Positions 18,732 through 27,111 of a stretch of 64,000 bases of DNA are shown here, piece after piece; the stretch's first letter is position 1, and each line of letters begins with the position of its first letter. The DNA lies in the NCBI GenBank assembly GCA_038131695.1, contig JAYPQA010000013.1, forward strand, positions 1-64,000, given 5' to 3'. The stretch comes from JADHLK01 sp038131695. GTDB taxonomy: Bacteria; Pseudomonadota; Alphaproteobacteria; Puniceispirillales; Puniceispirillaceae. The notes under the pieces were generated by a model, which did no database searches, had not been told where the DNA came from, and worked only from the letters and a program-made list of their open reading frames with translations. The position numbers were made by a program, and so were the translations under genes.

Positions 18732-19502
18732 ATGCACAGCCCCCGCCCTTCCCTTCCGATTTTTGTCATTGCCTTTGCCGGGGATCAGCACAGGCGGGCG
18801 GCGATGACCCGGCGGCTGGACGCGCTGGGGCTGGCTTTCAGCTTTATTGATGCGATAGATGGCCGCGCCCTGCCTGAGGCTGAGAGGCTGGCCCAAGAGG
18901 ACCCGGCCAGAGCGGATTGGATCGGCCATCATTTGCGGCCCGGCGCGCTGGGCTGTCTGCTCAGCCATCGCCAGGCCTGGCAGGCCCTTCTGGATAGCGG
19001 GGCAGAGCTGGGGCTGGTGCTGGAAGATGATGCGGTGCTGGACGCGGCCCTGCCGGCGATTCTGGACCGGCTCTCGCAGCTGGCAGATCGGCTTGATCTG
19101 GTCAATCTGCATCATTTCAGCGGCCGCCCGCTGGAGCCTGTTTTGCCTCTCACGGATCAGCACAGTCTGGCCCTCACCCGCTATAATGAGATCGGGGCTG
19201 AGGCCTGTCTTGTCTCGGCAACCGCCGCCCGCCAGCTGCTGGCCCGCAGCCTGCCAGCCCGTTTTGAGGTGGATTTGCTGATCAATCGCTGGTGGGAGCA
19301 TGGGCTGCAAGTGCTGACCCTCTGCCCGTCAGTGGCCGATCAGGACGATACCCCCTCGCAGATTGGCTATCAGCAAACCCCGCCCCCCATCACCGGGGAC
19401 GGGCCGGGCCGCCAGCTGAAGCGGCGCTGGAACAGGGGGCTGATTCCCTTTCAAAAAGGCGGCATTTCGCCCGCCACAAGGCTGCAATTATCGCCCGGCT
19501 GA
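18732..19502 (+). CDS. Glycosyltransferase family 25 protein
   Basis: The 256-residue product matches GT25 enzymes, which add sugars (often galactose) in lipooligosaccharide synthesis. Visible motifs are IFVIAFAGDQHRRAAMTRRL at the N-terminus, FSFIDAIDGRALP, the GALGCLLSHRQAWQ segment and LVLEDDAV, the acidic metal-binding motif of the family; EACLVSATAARQLL lies further on. It has no signal peptide and probably works at the cytoplasmic face of the inner membrane. It stands alone just after the tRNA gene, not in an LPS cluster. Confidence 0.85.
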   Translation: MHSPRPSLPIFVIAFAGDQHRRAAMTRRLDALGLAFSFIDAIDGRALPEAERLAQEDPARADWIGHHLRPGALGCLLSHRQAWQALLDSGAELGLVLEDDAVLDAALPAILDRLSQLADRLDLVNLHHFSGRPLEPVLPLTDQHSLALTRYNEIGAEACLVSATAARQLLARSLPARFEVDLLINRWWEHGLQVLTLCPSVADQDDTPSQIGYQQTPPPITGDGPGRQLKRRWNRGLIPFQKGGISPATRLQLSPG

Positions 19503-19542
19503 CCAGCTAGCGCGGCAGGCGCGCCCCTTCATTCCTCTGCCG

Positions 19543-19677
19543 TCAATTCATCAAAATCAGGGTGGTAGCCAGGCCAAGGGCGGCCAGTATAATCGCCAGC
19601 AAAACCATCTGGCTTTGCATCAGCTGACGGTGCAGCCTCTCTTCCGTCTCGGCAAATAGGCTGTCTATTTCCTTCAT
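19543..19677 (-). CDS. Possible 44-residue single-pass membrane microprotein
   Basis: On the minus strand an ATG at 19677 opens a 44-codon frame reading MKEIDSLFAETEERLHRQLM followed by a clean hydrophobic segment (VLLAIILAALGLATTLIL) and a TGA. The charged, helical N-terminal half and one C-terminal membrane helix make a plausible tail-anchored small protein. A TTG eight codons upstream (19701) would lengthen it to 52 residues. The ribosome binding site is weak. A different frame here (19529-19753) is longer but has no protein-like character. No family is recognised. Confidence 0.42.
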   Translation of the reverse strand: MKEIDSLFAETEERLHRQLMQSQMVLLAIILAALGLATTLILMN

Positions 19678-19919
19678 TTGCTCGGCAATTGCGTTCTTCA
19701 AATCCCATCATTGCCATAGCCCCATTATGGCACAAAACACACATCCATAACATGTAACATGACAGGCTGGATTCCCGGACTGGTAACCCTGCCTGACCAA
19801 GGCCGGAGCCGACAAAATTTTCTGCCAGCCGGGCAAAAAAGCGTTTTAAGCTACCCCTGCCCGAAACCCTTGATGACTCTATTACACGCTAAGTGTCTAA
19901 ATTAGATTAAACTAAAAGT

Positions 19920-19965
19920 TGTTGTTTTTCTGCAACAGGAAAATGGTTTTGGAACCATAATTTCC
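19920..19965 (+). promoter_or_regulatory. Two adjacent hairpins in the presumed 5' leader of the porin mRNA
   Basis: Two stem-loops lie side by side: TGTTG/CAACA (19920-19937) and, directly after, GGAAA-ATGGTT / AACCAT-AA-TTTCC with a TTGG loop (19938-19965). They sit 110-155 bases before the porin ATG in an AT-rich non-coding region, followed by a run of nine A. A structured 5' leader could stabilise the abundant porin message or be a target for small RNA; this is inference. No clear promoter was pinned down upstream. Confidence 0.45.
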
Positions 19966-20076
19966 AAAAAAAAACACCTGAATCCAGAAGTTTGCCTGTT
20001 ATGTCACGCCCAAGAAGTTAGGTTCAAGCGGCCAAAGACGGTTCGGCCAATCATACAACTTTTGGGAGATTCCAAA

Positions 20077-21048
20077 ATGAAAAAATTGCTGCTCGCAGCA
20101 ACTGCCCTGACCGCGATTGGCGGTGTGGGCACTGCATTGGCGGATGTGTCCATTTCCGGCTACAGCCGCTTTAACTATACCAGCTGGTCTGATGAAGGGG
20201 CCAATACTGGTGGGGCCAATGATACGGCCATGAATCTGAAGACGGCTATCACCTTTTCCGGCACAGTCATGGCTGATAATGGCCTGAAACTGTCCGGTGG
20301 CCAGACCATCTCTGCGTCCAATGGCGGGTCTGTTGGCTCCGATGGCAATGCTGCCTATCTGGATGTTGGCGGGGATTTCGGCAATCTGCGTTTCGCAGAT
20401 GGCGATGGCTATGGTGATGATGGCGAGACATCTGCGGATGTGGCTGCTGATGAAGGCACCACAGCCGGGGCGCCGTTTGACGGTGACTCAAAGCTCAGCT
20501 CTTCTGCAGCCGGGGTCAGCGTCAGCTACAAATCGCCCAAGGTCAATGGCTTCCAGGTCAATTTCGGCGTGGGTGATGCTGGCAGCGCCAGCAAGGCCGA
20601 TGCCACAGCCTGGGGTGTCAGCTACAGCGCCACCACCATGGGGGCGGGGGTTACCCTGCGTTATGGCAGCTCCTCAACAGCTGACTCAACCGGGGCCGCC
20701 AATGATGACTTCTCTGCCACTTCTGCAGGGGTGGTTGTTTCAGCAGACGCTCTGACCCTGACCTTGGCCCAAAACACCAAAAAGACAGATGGCAACAGCT
20801 ATGCTGGCACTGGTGTCGGGGTGACCTATCAGGCAACCGATGAGCTGAAGCTGGTCTTGCACAGCAAGCCAGCCGAGGACAGCAAGGATGCTGATTATGA
20901 TCATGGCGAGACCGCCCTGTCAGCTTCCTATGCCTTTGCCAAGGGTCTGATGGGTCATGTGACCTACACCGATTGGAGCTATACCACCGCGGCTGGTGCC
21001 AAGAATGGTGCCAATTTCACCAATCTGGAGCTGCAAGTCTCCTTCTAA
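20077..21048 (+). CDS. Outer-membrane porin (Gram-negative porin, Porin_4-like)
   Basis: The 323-residue product begins with a Sec signal peptide (MKKLLLAATALTAIGGVGTA, cleavage likely after ALA, before DVSISGYSRF) and continues as alternating beta-strand sequence rich in Gly, Asp, Ser and Thr, ending in LELQVSF with the terminal Phe recognised by the BAM machinery. Such proteins form trimeric 16-strand channels for small solutes. ATG 20077 is chosen because GGGAG lies 8 bases upstream and the signal peptide starts there; a TTG five codons earlier is less likely. The acidic loops suggest marine adaptation. Codon use is strongly biased as for an abundant protein. Confidence 0.88.
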   Translation: MKKLLLAATALTAIGGVGTALADVSISGYSRFNYTSWSDEGANTGGANDTAMNLKTAITFSGTVMADNGLKLSGGQTISASNGGSVGSDGNAAYLDVGGDFGNLRFADGDGYGDDGETSADVAADEGTTAGAPFDGDSKLSSSAAGVSVSYKSPKVNGFQVNFGVGDAGSASKADATAWGVSYSATTMGAGVTLRYGSSSTADSTGAANDDFSATSAGVVVSADALTLTLAQNTKKTDGNSYAGTGVGVTYQATDELKLVLHSKPAEDSKDADYDHGETALSASYAFAKGLMGHVTYTDWSYTTAAGAKNGANFTNLELQVSF

Positions 21049-21061
21049 ACCATCTTCTGAT

Positions 21062-21092
21062 CCGGGCCCGGTCTGAAAACAGGCGGGTCCGG
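21062..21092 (+). terminator. GC-rich hairpin after the porin gene
   Basis: The segment CCGGGCCCGGTCTG, an AAAA loop and CAGGCGGGTCCGG form a long stem with a few G-U pairs and one bulge, starting 13 bases after the porin stop. No run of T follows, so it is not a classical Rho-independent terminator; it may terminate weakly or protect the 3' end of the message. Confidence 0.45.
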
Positions 21093-21486
21093 GCCGGACA
21101 GCAAATGGAAAGCCGGACACATCCCTCCCGAACCGGTAAGTCAGGCTTTCCAGGGGTCAGATTTTTAGAGCAGGCACAGGGCTGATAACCTCTCTCTTTC
21201 CACGCCCGTTGGCTCTGATCGCGCTGCTTTTTTCTCGCTCCGGCAAGAGGGATCTGACCCCACCCTTCTCTCGCTTCTTTTTCCAACCGACAATACGGCC
21301 TTTTTGTCTTCTTTGCTATGTCCGGTCTTTGCTGTGTCCGGTCTTTGCTGTGTCCGGGAACTGTTGTCCGATTTTGTCCGGGATTTGTCCAAATCCAGGC
21401 GCACGGCTCTGCTTGCGGCGTTTTTTTAGGCCCCGCGGCTGATTTTCCTTGTCAGGCCAGCCGCCCGCCTTCAATAAAGAGGGGCG
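21093..21486. repeat. Non-coding stretch with 16-bp tandem repeat between porin and antiporter
   Basis: No gene is supported here. The unit TGTCCGGTCTTTGCTG occurs twice perfectly (21319-21334, 21335-21350) and begins a third time (21351-21357); further 'TGTCC' motifs follow at 21365, 21375 and 21387. The surrounding sequence is pyrimidine-rich. A GAGGGG ribosome binding site for the antiporter gene ends the region. Confidence 0.6.
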
Positions 21487-22433
21487 ATGGACACTCTTTT
21501 CTCAACCCTTTTACTCTGGCCATTCCTCTGGCTGGCGGCCGGGCTGGCAATTTTGCTGGTCGGCGGGCATTTGCTGGTTCCGGCGACCGTGTCACTGGCC
21601 CGCCATCTGCGCCTGCCGCCGCAGCTGATAGCGCTGCTGCTGGTCGCGGGCGGAACCTCTGCCCCGGAATTGCTGGTTTCGGTTGAGGCGGCCCTGTCCG
21701 GCAGCCCGGCGATTGCGATCAGCAATGTCGCCGGCTCCAACATGGCCAATATGCTGCTGGTGCTGGGGCTGGGCGCGGTGCTGGCCCCGATTGCCACAGA
21801 AGGGGCGGTAGCCCGCCGGGATATGCTGGTGATGGCTGGCTTCACCGCTCTCAGCCTTGGATTTTTCATGCGGGCCGGCAGCCTGCCCGCCTTTGGGGCC
21901 GGGCTGATGCTGGTGCTGTTTCTGGTTTATATTGGCTGGGTGCTGAAATCGGATAGCGGCACCGAAGAGGAGCCAGACAGCACCCTTCAGCCGGCCCAGT
22001 CTGCCGCGCTGCTGCTGGTCGCGGTGATCAGCCTGATTATCGGGGCAGATTTGATGGTGGATGGGGCGGTTGATCTGGCCCGCCAGGCCGGCATTTCCGA
22101 AGCGGTGATCGGGATGAGCATTGTGGCGATTGGCACCTCCCTGCCCGAGATCGCTGCCGTGCTGGCCAGCCTGCTGCACCGCCAGACTGATCTGGCTCTG
22201 GCCAATGTGATCGGCTCCAATATTTTCAATCTGGCTGGCGTGCTGGGGATGGCCGGCTTGATCGCCCCGCTGACTGCCGGCCGGAATTGACAGAATTCGG
22301 CCTGCCCGCTGTGGCCGTCATTACTCTGCTTTTGGGCGGTTATATCCTGACCGGAAAACCGATTGGGCGGAAAAGCGGCCTTGTTTTTATTGGCCTTTAT
22401 TTAATGTTCTTGTTTTGGACTTACACCGGCTGA
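21487..22433 (+). CDS. Calcium/sodium antiporter (CaCA family), frameshift near 22270-22285
   Basis: The protein belongs to the YrbG-type cation antiporters of the inner membrane. Both alpha repeats are present: GGTSAPELLVSVEAAL with SNVAGSNMANMLLVLG, and AIGTSLPEIAAVLASLL with ANVIGSNIFNLAGVLG. The first frame stops at 22290 (PLTAGRN), but the next frame continues with LPAVAVITLLLGGYILTG and LVFIGLYLMFLFW to a TGA at 22433, the expected last two helices. Joined, the length is 315 residues, typical of the family, so a single-base error is likely. About ten transmembrane helices are predicted by eye. Confidence 0.88.
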
Positions 22434-22512
22434 GCAGGCAGAGTTACGCACAGCGGATTAAAAAAGGTAACAATTCTGTCACATTTTTGTTCAAAAGCAG
22501 GATATTGACCTC

Positions 22513-22572
22513 TTGACTTACCTTAAAGTGTTGTTTTATATATTCTTTTTAGAAGTGCCTAATATTTAGGCA
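22513..22572 (+). promoter_or_regulatory. Candidate sigma-70 promoter with overlapping operator-like palindrome
   Basis: TTGACT (22513-22518) and TTATAT (22536-22541) are separated by 17 bases, a good sigma-70-like pair in an AT-rich stretch. Immediately downstream, where transcription would start, lies the perfect inverted repeat TGCCTAA-TAT-TTAGGCA (22556-22572). A second inverted repeat, GGCAGA-AA-TCTGCC, is at 22586-22599. The downstream gene in the same direction is uvrC, about 325 bases later. A regulator binding site is plausible but unproven. Confidence 0.5.
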
Positions 22573-22897
22573 ACCCGGCATAACAGGCAGAAATCTGCCA
22601 GCAATCCGGGCCGGGGCTGGTTTCTTCCACAGCTTTTTCCACAGGGATGGGGGAAAAGAATCCGGGCAGCTGCGGCCCCTTGATTCGCCCTTGCACAAAT
22701 GCTTGATTCTTTTATCTTCATGACTATGGCAGGCAAAAGACAAGACAGCATCCCCAGCGCGCCGGTTGGCCCAGACAGGCCGGATCACCCAGATCACGCG
22801 GATCACCTTCTGATCACCTTGATGGCCCGGATCGCCGGATGGTAAAAATCGGCAAAAGCCAGCTGCCGCCCGCCCGGATTTTGAGCGCGGCCTGGCG
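22573..22897. other. Leader region before uvrC, no recognised gene
   Basis: About 325 bases between the candidate promoter and the first supported uvrC codon. It has two DnaA-box-like sequences close together (TCTTCCACA and TTTTCCACA, about 22628-22650) and a cluster of GATCAC repeats (22783-22820). An ATG-initiated frame near 22720 (MTMAGKRQDSIPSAPVG) runs to a TAA at 22842; it may be the true uvrC N-terminus joined by a lost frameshift, since UvrC proteins have a variable N-terminal extension. A small RNA or long 5' leader cannot be excluded. Confidence 0.35.
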
Positions 22898-24729
22898 GTG
22901 CTGAAAGCGGAGATTGCCCATTTGCCGGCCTGCCCCGGCGTCTATCGGATGTTTAATGAGGCGGAGGAGCCGCTCTATGTCGGCAAGGCCCGCCATCTGG
23001 CCCGCCGGGTGGCCAGCTATACCCAGCCCACGCGGCTGACCAACCGGCTGCTGCGGATGGTGGCAGAGACAGTGCGGCTGGAAATTACCCTGACCAGATC
23101 TGAAGCCGAGGCCCTGCTGCTGGAAGCCAATCTGATCAAGAAATTGCGCCCGCGCTATAATATCCTGCTGAAAGATGACAAGAGCTTTGCCCATATCATG
23201 CTGAGTTCTGATCACCCATTCCCGCAGCTGGCCAAGCATCGCGGCAGCCAGCGGCGCAAGGCAGAATATTTTGGCCCCTTTGCCTTTACCGGGGCGGTGA
23301 ACCGCACCGTTGCCGCCTCAGCCGGGCCTTTTGCTGCGGAACTGCTCGGATGCGGTCTTTCCGCTCGCGCCCCTGCCTGCAATATCAGATTAAGCGCTGC
23401 ACAGCCCCCTGTGTTGGGCGGGTTTCACAAACAGACTATGCAGAGCAGGTGGCCGCCGCCCGGCAATTCCTGTCCGGCCAGTCAGACAAGGTGCAGCGGC
23501 TCTATGCAGCAGAGATGCACGCCGCCTCCGAGCAGCTGGATTTTGAGACAGCCGCGCTCTGGCGCAACCGGATTCGGGCCCTGACCGCCATTCAGGCCAA
23601 TCAGGATATTAATCTCGAAGGGATTATGGATGCCGATATTCTGGCCCTTTCGCGTCAGGGCGGGCAGAGTTGCATACAGGTATTTTTCGTGCGTGGCGGC
23701 AGCAATTACGGCAATACAGCCTTTTTCCCGCGCGCCGATGCCAGCGCCGCTGATCAGGATATTATGGCCGCCTTTATCACCCAATTCTATCAGGACCGCA
23801 CCCCGGCCCGCCTGTTGCTGGTCAGCCATCTGCCAGAAGAAGCCGGATTGATAACCGAGGCCCTGTCCGGAACAGCTGGCCGCAAGATAAGCCTGTCTAG
23901 CCCGAGGCGTGGCGGGCGGCGGCAGCTGCTGGAAATGGCCCGCCGCAACGCGGCTGAGGCGCTGGCCCGCAAGCTCTCAGACAAGGCCAGCCAGGCCCGC
24001 CTGCTGGAAGCGCTGGCCGAGGCGCTGGGGCTGGAGAGCGTGCCGGAGCGGGTGGAAATCTATGATAATTCCCATATTCAAGGGGCGCATCCGGTGGGGG
24101 CGCTGGTCGCGGCCGGGCCAGAGGGTTTTATCAAATCGGCCTATCGCAAATTCAATATCCGCCAACAGGGGGAGAAAGCCGCAGCCGGCAATGATGATTT
24201 TGCCATGATGCGCCAGATGATCTGGCGGCGGTTTGAAAAGGCCCTGCGCGCCGACCCGGATCGCCAGACAGATGGCTGGCCTGATCTGTTGCTGATTGAT
24301 GGCGGGGCCGGCCAGCTGGGCGCGGTTCTCGAAGTGCTGGATGAGCTGGGGCTGGAGGATATCCAGACGGTGGCCATTTCCAAGGGGCCGGATCGCAATG
24401 CCGGGCGCGAGCAATTCCATATAAAGGGGCGTGAGAGCTTTACCCTGCCGCCTGATTCAGCAGCCATGCATTTTTTACAAAGGCTGCGCGATGAGGCGCA
24501 CCGGTTTGTCATCGGGGCGCACCGGGCCCGGCGCACAAAAACCCAGCTTTCCAGCCCTCTGGACGGCGTGCCGGGCATCGGGGCAAAGCGCAAGAAAGCC
24601 TTGCTGGCGCATTTTGGGTCTGCCCGGTCAGTGGCGCGGGCGGGCTTGCGTGATCTGGCAGCGGTGGATGGCATTTCTGAGGCGATGGCCTGCCAGATTT
24701 ATGACTGGTTCCATGACCGGAAAAGCTAA
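22898..24729 (+). CDS. uvrC: Excinuclease ABC subunit C, multiple frameshifts near 23310-23370
   Basis: UvrC makes both incisions in nucleotide excision repair. The N-terminal GIY-YIG domain is clear (LPACPGVYRMFNEAEEPLYV, GKARHLARRVASY, then LLLEANLIKKLRPRYNILLKDD). The second frame carries RPCLQYQIKRCTAPCVG, the UVR segment (AASEQLDFETAALWRNRI), the RNase H-like endonuclease domain (VEIYDNSHIQGAHPVGALV and LLIDGGAGQLGAV) and a helix-hairpin-helix tail (VPGIGAKRKKALLAHFG). Between them, the expected LSRAF, LLRNCSDAVF and RSRPCLQYQ pieces lie in three different frames within 60 bases, so several indels are clustered. The GTG at 22898 is a minimal start; the true start may be farther upstream. 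Confidence 0.93.
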
Positions 24730-24830
24730 TCAGATGCAAAGGCTGGACGCCTGTTCCCAGCCGGGCTAGAAGAAAGGGGACAGGTGCAACAGCCTGGCAG
24801 TGCGAAAGGACATATCCCGAAGGACTCTCC

Positions 24831-25397
24831 ATGCGACGCTCGCTGCCCAATATCATCACTGTCAGCCGGGTTGCCGCCGCACCGGTGGTGGCCTTTCTGG
24901 TCTGGCAAGAACCTGAGCCGGCCTTGCGCTGGTGGGGTCTGGGGCTTTTTGCGCTGGCTGCGGTGACCGATTTTCTGGATGGCTGGATAGCGCGCCGCTG
25001 GCAAGTCGTCTCCCCCTTTGGCCGGATGCTGGATCCGATAGCGGACAAGCTCTTGATCGTGGCGGTGATCCTCGCCCTCGCCGCCCAGCAGCCGTCTGGC
25101 TGGCTGTTTATGCTGCCCTCGCTGGTTATTCTGTTCCGCGAATTTCTGGTGGCGGGCTTGCGCGAATTTCTGGCCGGGGCAGAGATCGTGCTGGCCGTGA
25201 CCTTGATGGCCAAATGGAAGACCGCCCTGCAGATGGTCGCCCTCGGCATTTTGATCATTGCCCCGATTCTGGATCAAATGGGGCCGGATCAAGAGGGATG
25301 GTTGCAAACAGGCGGGCTGCTGCTTTACTGGGTCTCAGCGGTGATGACAGCCTGGACCGGCATTTCCTATTTTCACGCCGCGCGCAAATATCTGTGA
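24831..25397 (+). CDS. pgsA: CDP-diacylglycerol-glycerol-3-phosphate 3-phosphatidyltransferase
   Basis: PgsA makes phosphatidylglycerol phosphate, the first step to phosphatidylglycerol and cardiolipin, in the inner membrane. The 188-residue protein begins LPNIITVSRV and carries the CDP-alcohol phosphotransferase motif DFLDGWIARRWQVVSPFGRM followed by LDPIADK, with all aspartates in place. Four to five hydrophobic helices surround it. ATG 24831 has AAGGA upstream. It follows uvrC in the same direction, a known alphaproteobacterial pairing. Confidence 0.94.
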   Translation: MRRSLPNIITVSRVAAAPVVAFLVWQEPEPALRWWGLGLFALAAVTDFLDGWIARRWQVVSPFGRMLDPIADKLLIVAVILALAAQQPSGWLFMLPSLVILFREFLVAGLREFLAGAEIVLAVTLMAKWKTALQMVALGILIIAPILDQMGPDQEGWLQTGGLLLYWVSAVMTAWTGISYFHAARKYL

Positions 25398-25420
25398 CCC
25401 GCCTGACATTCTGGCCAGAC

Positions 25421-25457
25421 TTAATGTGGCCGGGCTTAATGTGGCCGGGCTTAATGT
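25421..25457. repeat. 15-bp tandem repeat after pgsA
   Basis: TTAATGTGGCCGGGC occurs twice in tandem (25421-25435, 25436-25450) and is followed by a diverged third start (TTAATGTGACCGG). It lies in the gap between the convergent pgsA and ilvE genes. It is probably a slippage duplication; no function is evident. Confidence 0.75.
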
Positions 25458-25484
25458 GACCGGTCGGGCTAAACAGGCCTGTGC

Positions 25485-26381
25485 CTAGCTGGCCTTGCGG
25501 GCTGCACCAGTGGTCACCAGATCGGTATAAGCATCGATCAGCATTTTATTGACCTCAGCCGGCTTGAACTCATACTCGCCAATTTTGGAAACCGGGGTAA
25601 TCTCAGCTGCCGTGCCGGTCAAAAAACATTCGCGCGCCTCTGCCATCTCCTCTGGCAGGATGTGCCGCTCCACCACTTCCAGCCCGTTTTGCTGGGCCAG
25701 GTCAATCACCGTCTGGCGGGTCAGCCCGTTCAGGAAGCAATCTGCCTTTGGCGTATGCAGCCGGCCATCAGACATGACAAAAAAGACATTCGCCCCGGTC
25801 GCCTCAGCCACATAGCCGCGATAATCCAGCATCATCGCATCCTGAAAGCCCTTGCGCTCTGCCTCATGCTTGGACAGGGTGCAGATCATGTATAGACCGG
25901 CCGCCTTGGCGTGCACCGGGGCGGATTCCGGATTGGGCCGCCGCCAGCTGGCAACATCCAGCGTAATCCCGCGCATTTTGGTTTCCGGGTCAAAATAGCT
26001 GGGCCAGTTCCAGGCCGCCACGGCAATATGGGTGGTGGTCTCCTGGGCTGAAATGGCCATCATCTCAGAGCCGCGCCAGGCAAAGGGCCGCAGATAGCCA
26101 TCAACGATATTATTGGCTTTCAGCACCTCATATTTGATACCTTCCAGCTCCGCATCGGAAATGGGCAGGTCAAAATCCAGATAATTGGCCGATTGCCGCA
26201 GCCGGGCATTGTGATCAGCTGACCGGAAAATCTGGCCATTATAGGCGCGCTCCCCCTCAAAAACCGAGCTGGCATAATGCAGGCCATGGCACAATATATG
26301 GCCGCGTGCCTCACGCCAGGGCAGCATCTGCCCATCCATCCAGATAAAACCATCACGATCATCAAAGGGTAGCAGGGCCAT
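25485..26381 (-). CDS. ilvE: Branched-chain amino-acid aminotransferase
   Basis: IlvE catalyses the last transamination in valine, leucine and isoleucine synthesis. The 298-residue fold-type IV PLP enzyme shows HGLHYASSVFEGERAY, the region with the PLP lysine (APVHAKAAGLYMICTLSKHE), and the family signature GYVAEATGANVFFVMSDGRL followed by CFLNGLTRQTVIDLA. ATG 26381 is used because AAAGGA lies 10 bases before it; a TTG seven codons upstream is the alternative. It is divergent from the MarR-type regulator gene, an arrangement seen near petP/petR in other alphaproteobacteria. Confidence 0.94.
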   Translation of the reverse strand: MALLPFDDRDGFIWMDGQMLPWREARGHILCHGLHYASSVFEGERAYNGQIFRSADHNARLRQSANYLDFDLPISDAELEGIKYEVLKANNIVDGYLRPFAWRGSEMMAISAQETTTHIAVAAWNWPSYFDPETKMRGITLDVASWRRPNPESAPVHAKAAGLYMICTLSKHEAERKGFQDAMMLDYRGYVAEATGANVFFVMSDGRLHTPKADCFLNGLTRQTVIDLAQQNGLEVVERHILPEEMAEARECFLTGTAAEITPVSKIGEYEFKPAEVNKMLIDAYTDLVTTGAARKAS

Positions 26382-26548
26382 TTTCGACCAATCCTTTCTC
26401 AAATCAACGGACAGCCTGCCTCGGCAAGGTCAGGCTATCGCCGTTGCGGCAAAAGAATAATGCGCAGTCAGACCGGCTGGTAACAGAATATGTCGCAAAC
26501 CTGTCTTAGAACTTTATTTTGCTAGCAGGATCACGCATATTGGTCAAC

Positions 26549-27049
26549 ATGGCTGACATAAAAGCGGCACAAAAGGGATTGTTCCTGCGCAAGTCTGAAT
26601 TGCGGCGCGGTATTGAGCTGTTATTTTTTGCCTATCGTGATTTCACCGCTGAGGCGGACCGGGCGCTGGCTGGCTATGGGCTGGGCCGGGCGCATCACCG
26701 GGTGATTTACTTTGTTGCCCGCCAGCCCGATATTACAGTCAGCGAGTTGCTGGCCATTTTGGGGATCACCAAGCAGAGCCTTGCCCGCGTACTCTCGCAT
26801 CTTGTGGCAGAGGGGTTCGTTGAACAGCGCGCCGGCACCCATGACCGGCGCCAGCGGCTATTGCGCCTGACCCCGCAAGGGGCCGGGCTGGAGGCGATGC
26901 TGACAGACCTGCAATGCAAGCGTTTTGCTGAAGCCTATAAGGCTGGCGGGGCCGAATCCGTTGCCGGTTTTACGCAAATCCTGCGCGGGCTGCTGGATGA
27001 GCCGACGCGCGCCCAGCTGCTGAAGCTCTCGCCGGATCATGGGGACTAA
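26549..27049 (+). CDS. petP: MarR-family regulator, PetP-like
   Basis: A 166-residue winged-helix regulator. The helix-turn-helix is in VSELLAILGITKQSLARVLS and the wing in RAGTHDRRQRLLRLTPQG. In Rhodobacter capsulatus a MarR-type gene (petP) next to an OmpR-type gene (petR) is required for cytochrome bc1 synthesis; the same pair, with an ilvE neighbour, occurs here. The PetP name therefore rests on synteny plus family. ATG 26549 is taken although the ribosome binding site is weak; a TTG ten codons earlier is possible. Confidence 0.75.
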   Translation: MADIKAAQKGLFLRKSELRRGIELLFFAYRDFTAEADRALAGYGLGRAHHRVIYFVARQPDITVSELLAILGITKQSLARVLSHLVAEGFVEQRAGTHDRRQRLLRLTPQGAGLEAMLTDLQCKRFAEAYKAGGAESVAGFTQILRGLLDEPTRAQLLKLSPDHGD

Positions 27050-27111
27050 CCCGCGCGGGGCTGGCCGGAAAACCGGTCCGGCAGACAGCTCTGCCTTGAG
27101 AAGGAGCAAAA

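Noticed and set aside
19529..19753. 74-codon minus-strand frame downstream of the GT25 gene
   Set aside because: Composition is not protein-like; the overlapping 44-codon frame with a membrane helix is a better candidate.
22620..22655. Two DnaA-box-like sequences near an AT-rich stretch, possible replication origin
   Set aside because: Both differ from TTATCCACA, only two are present, and none of the usual origin neighbours of alphaproteobacteria is nearby.
14731..25457. Short tandem repeats as a CRISPR array
   Set aside because: Units of 15-18 bases directly abut with no spacers, and no cas gene is in the window.
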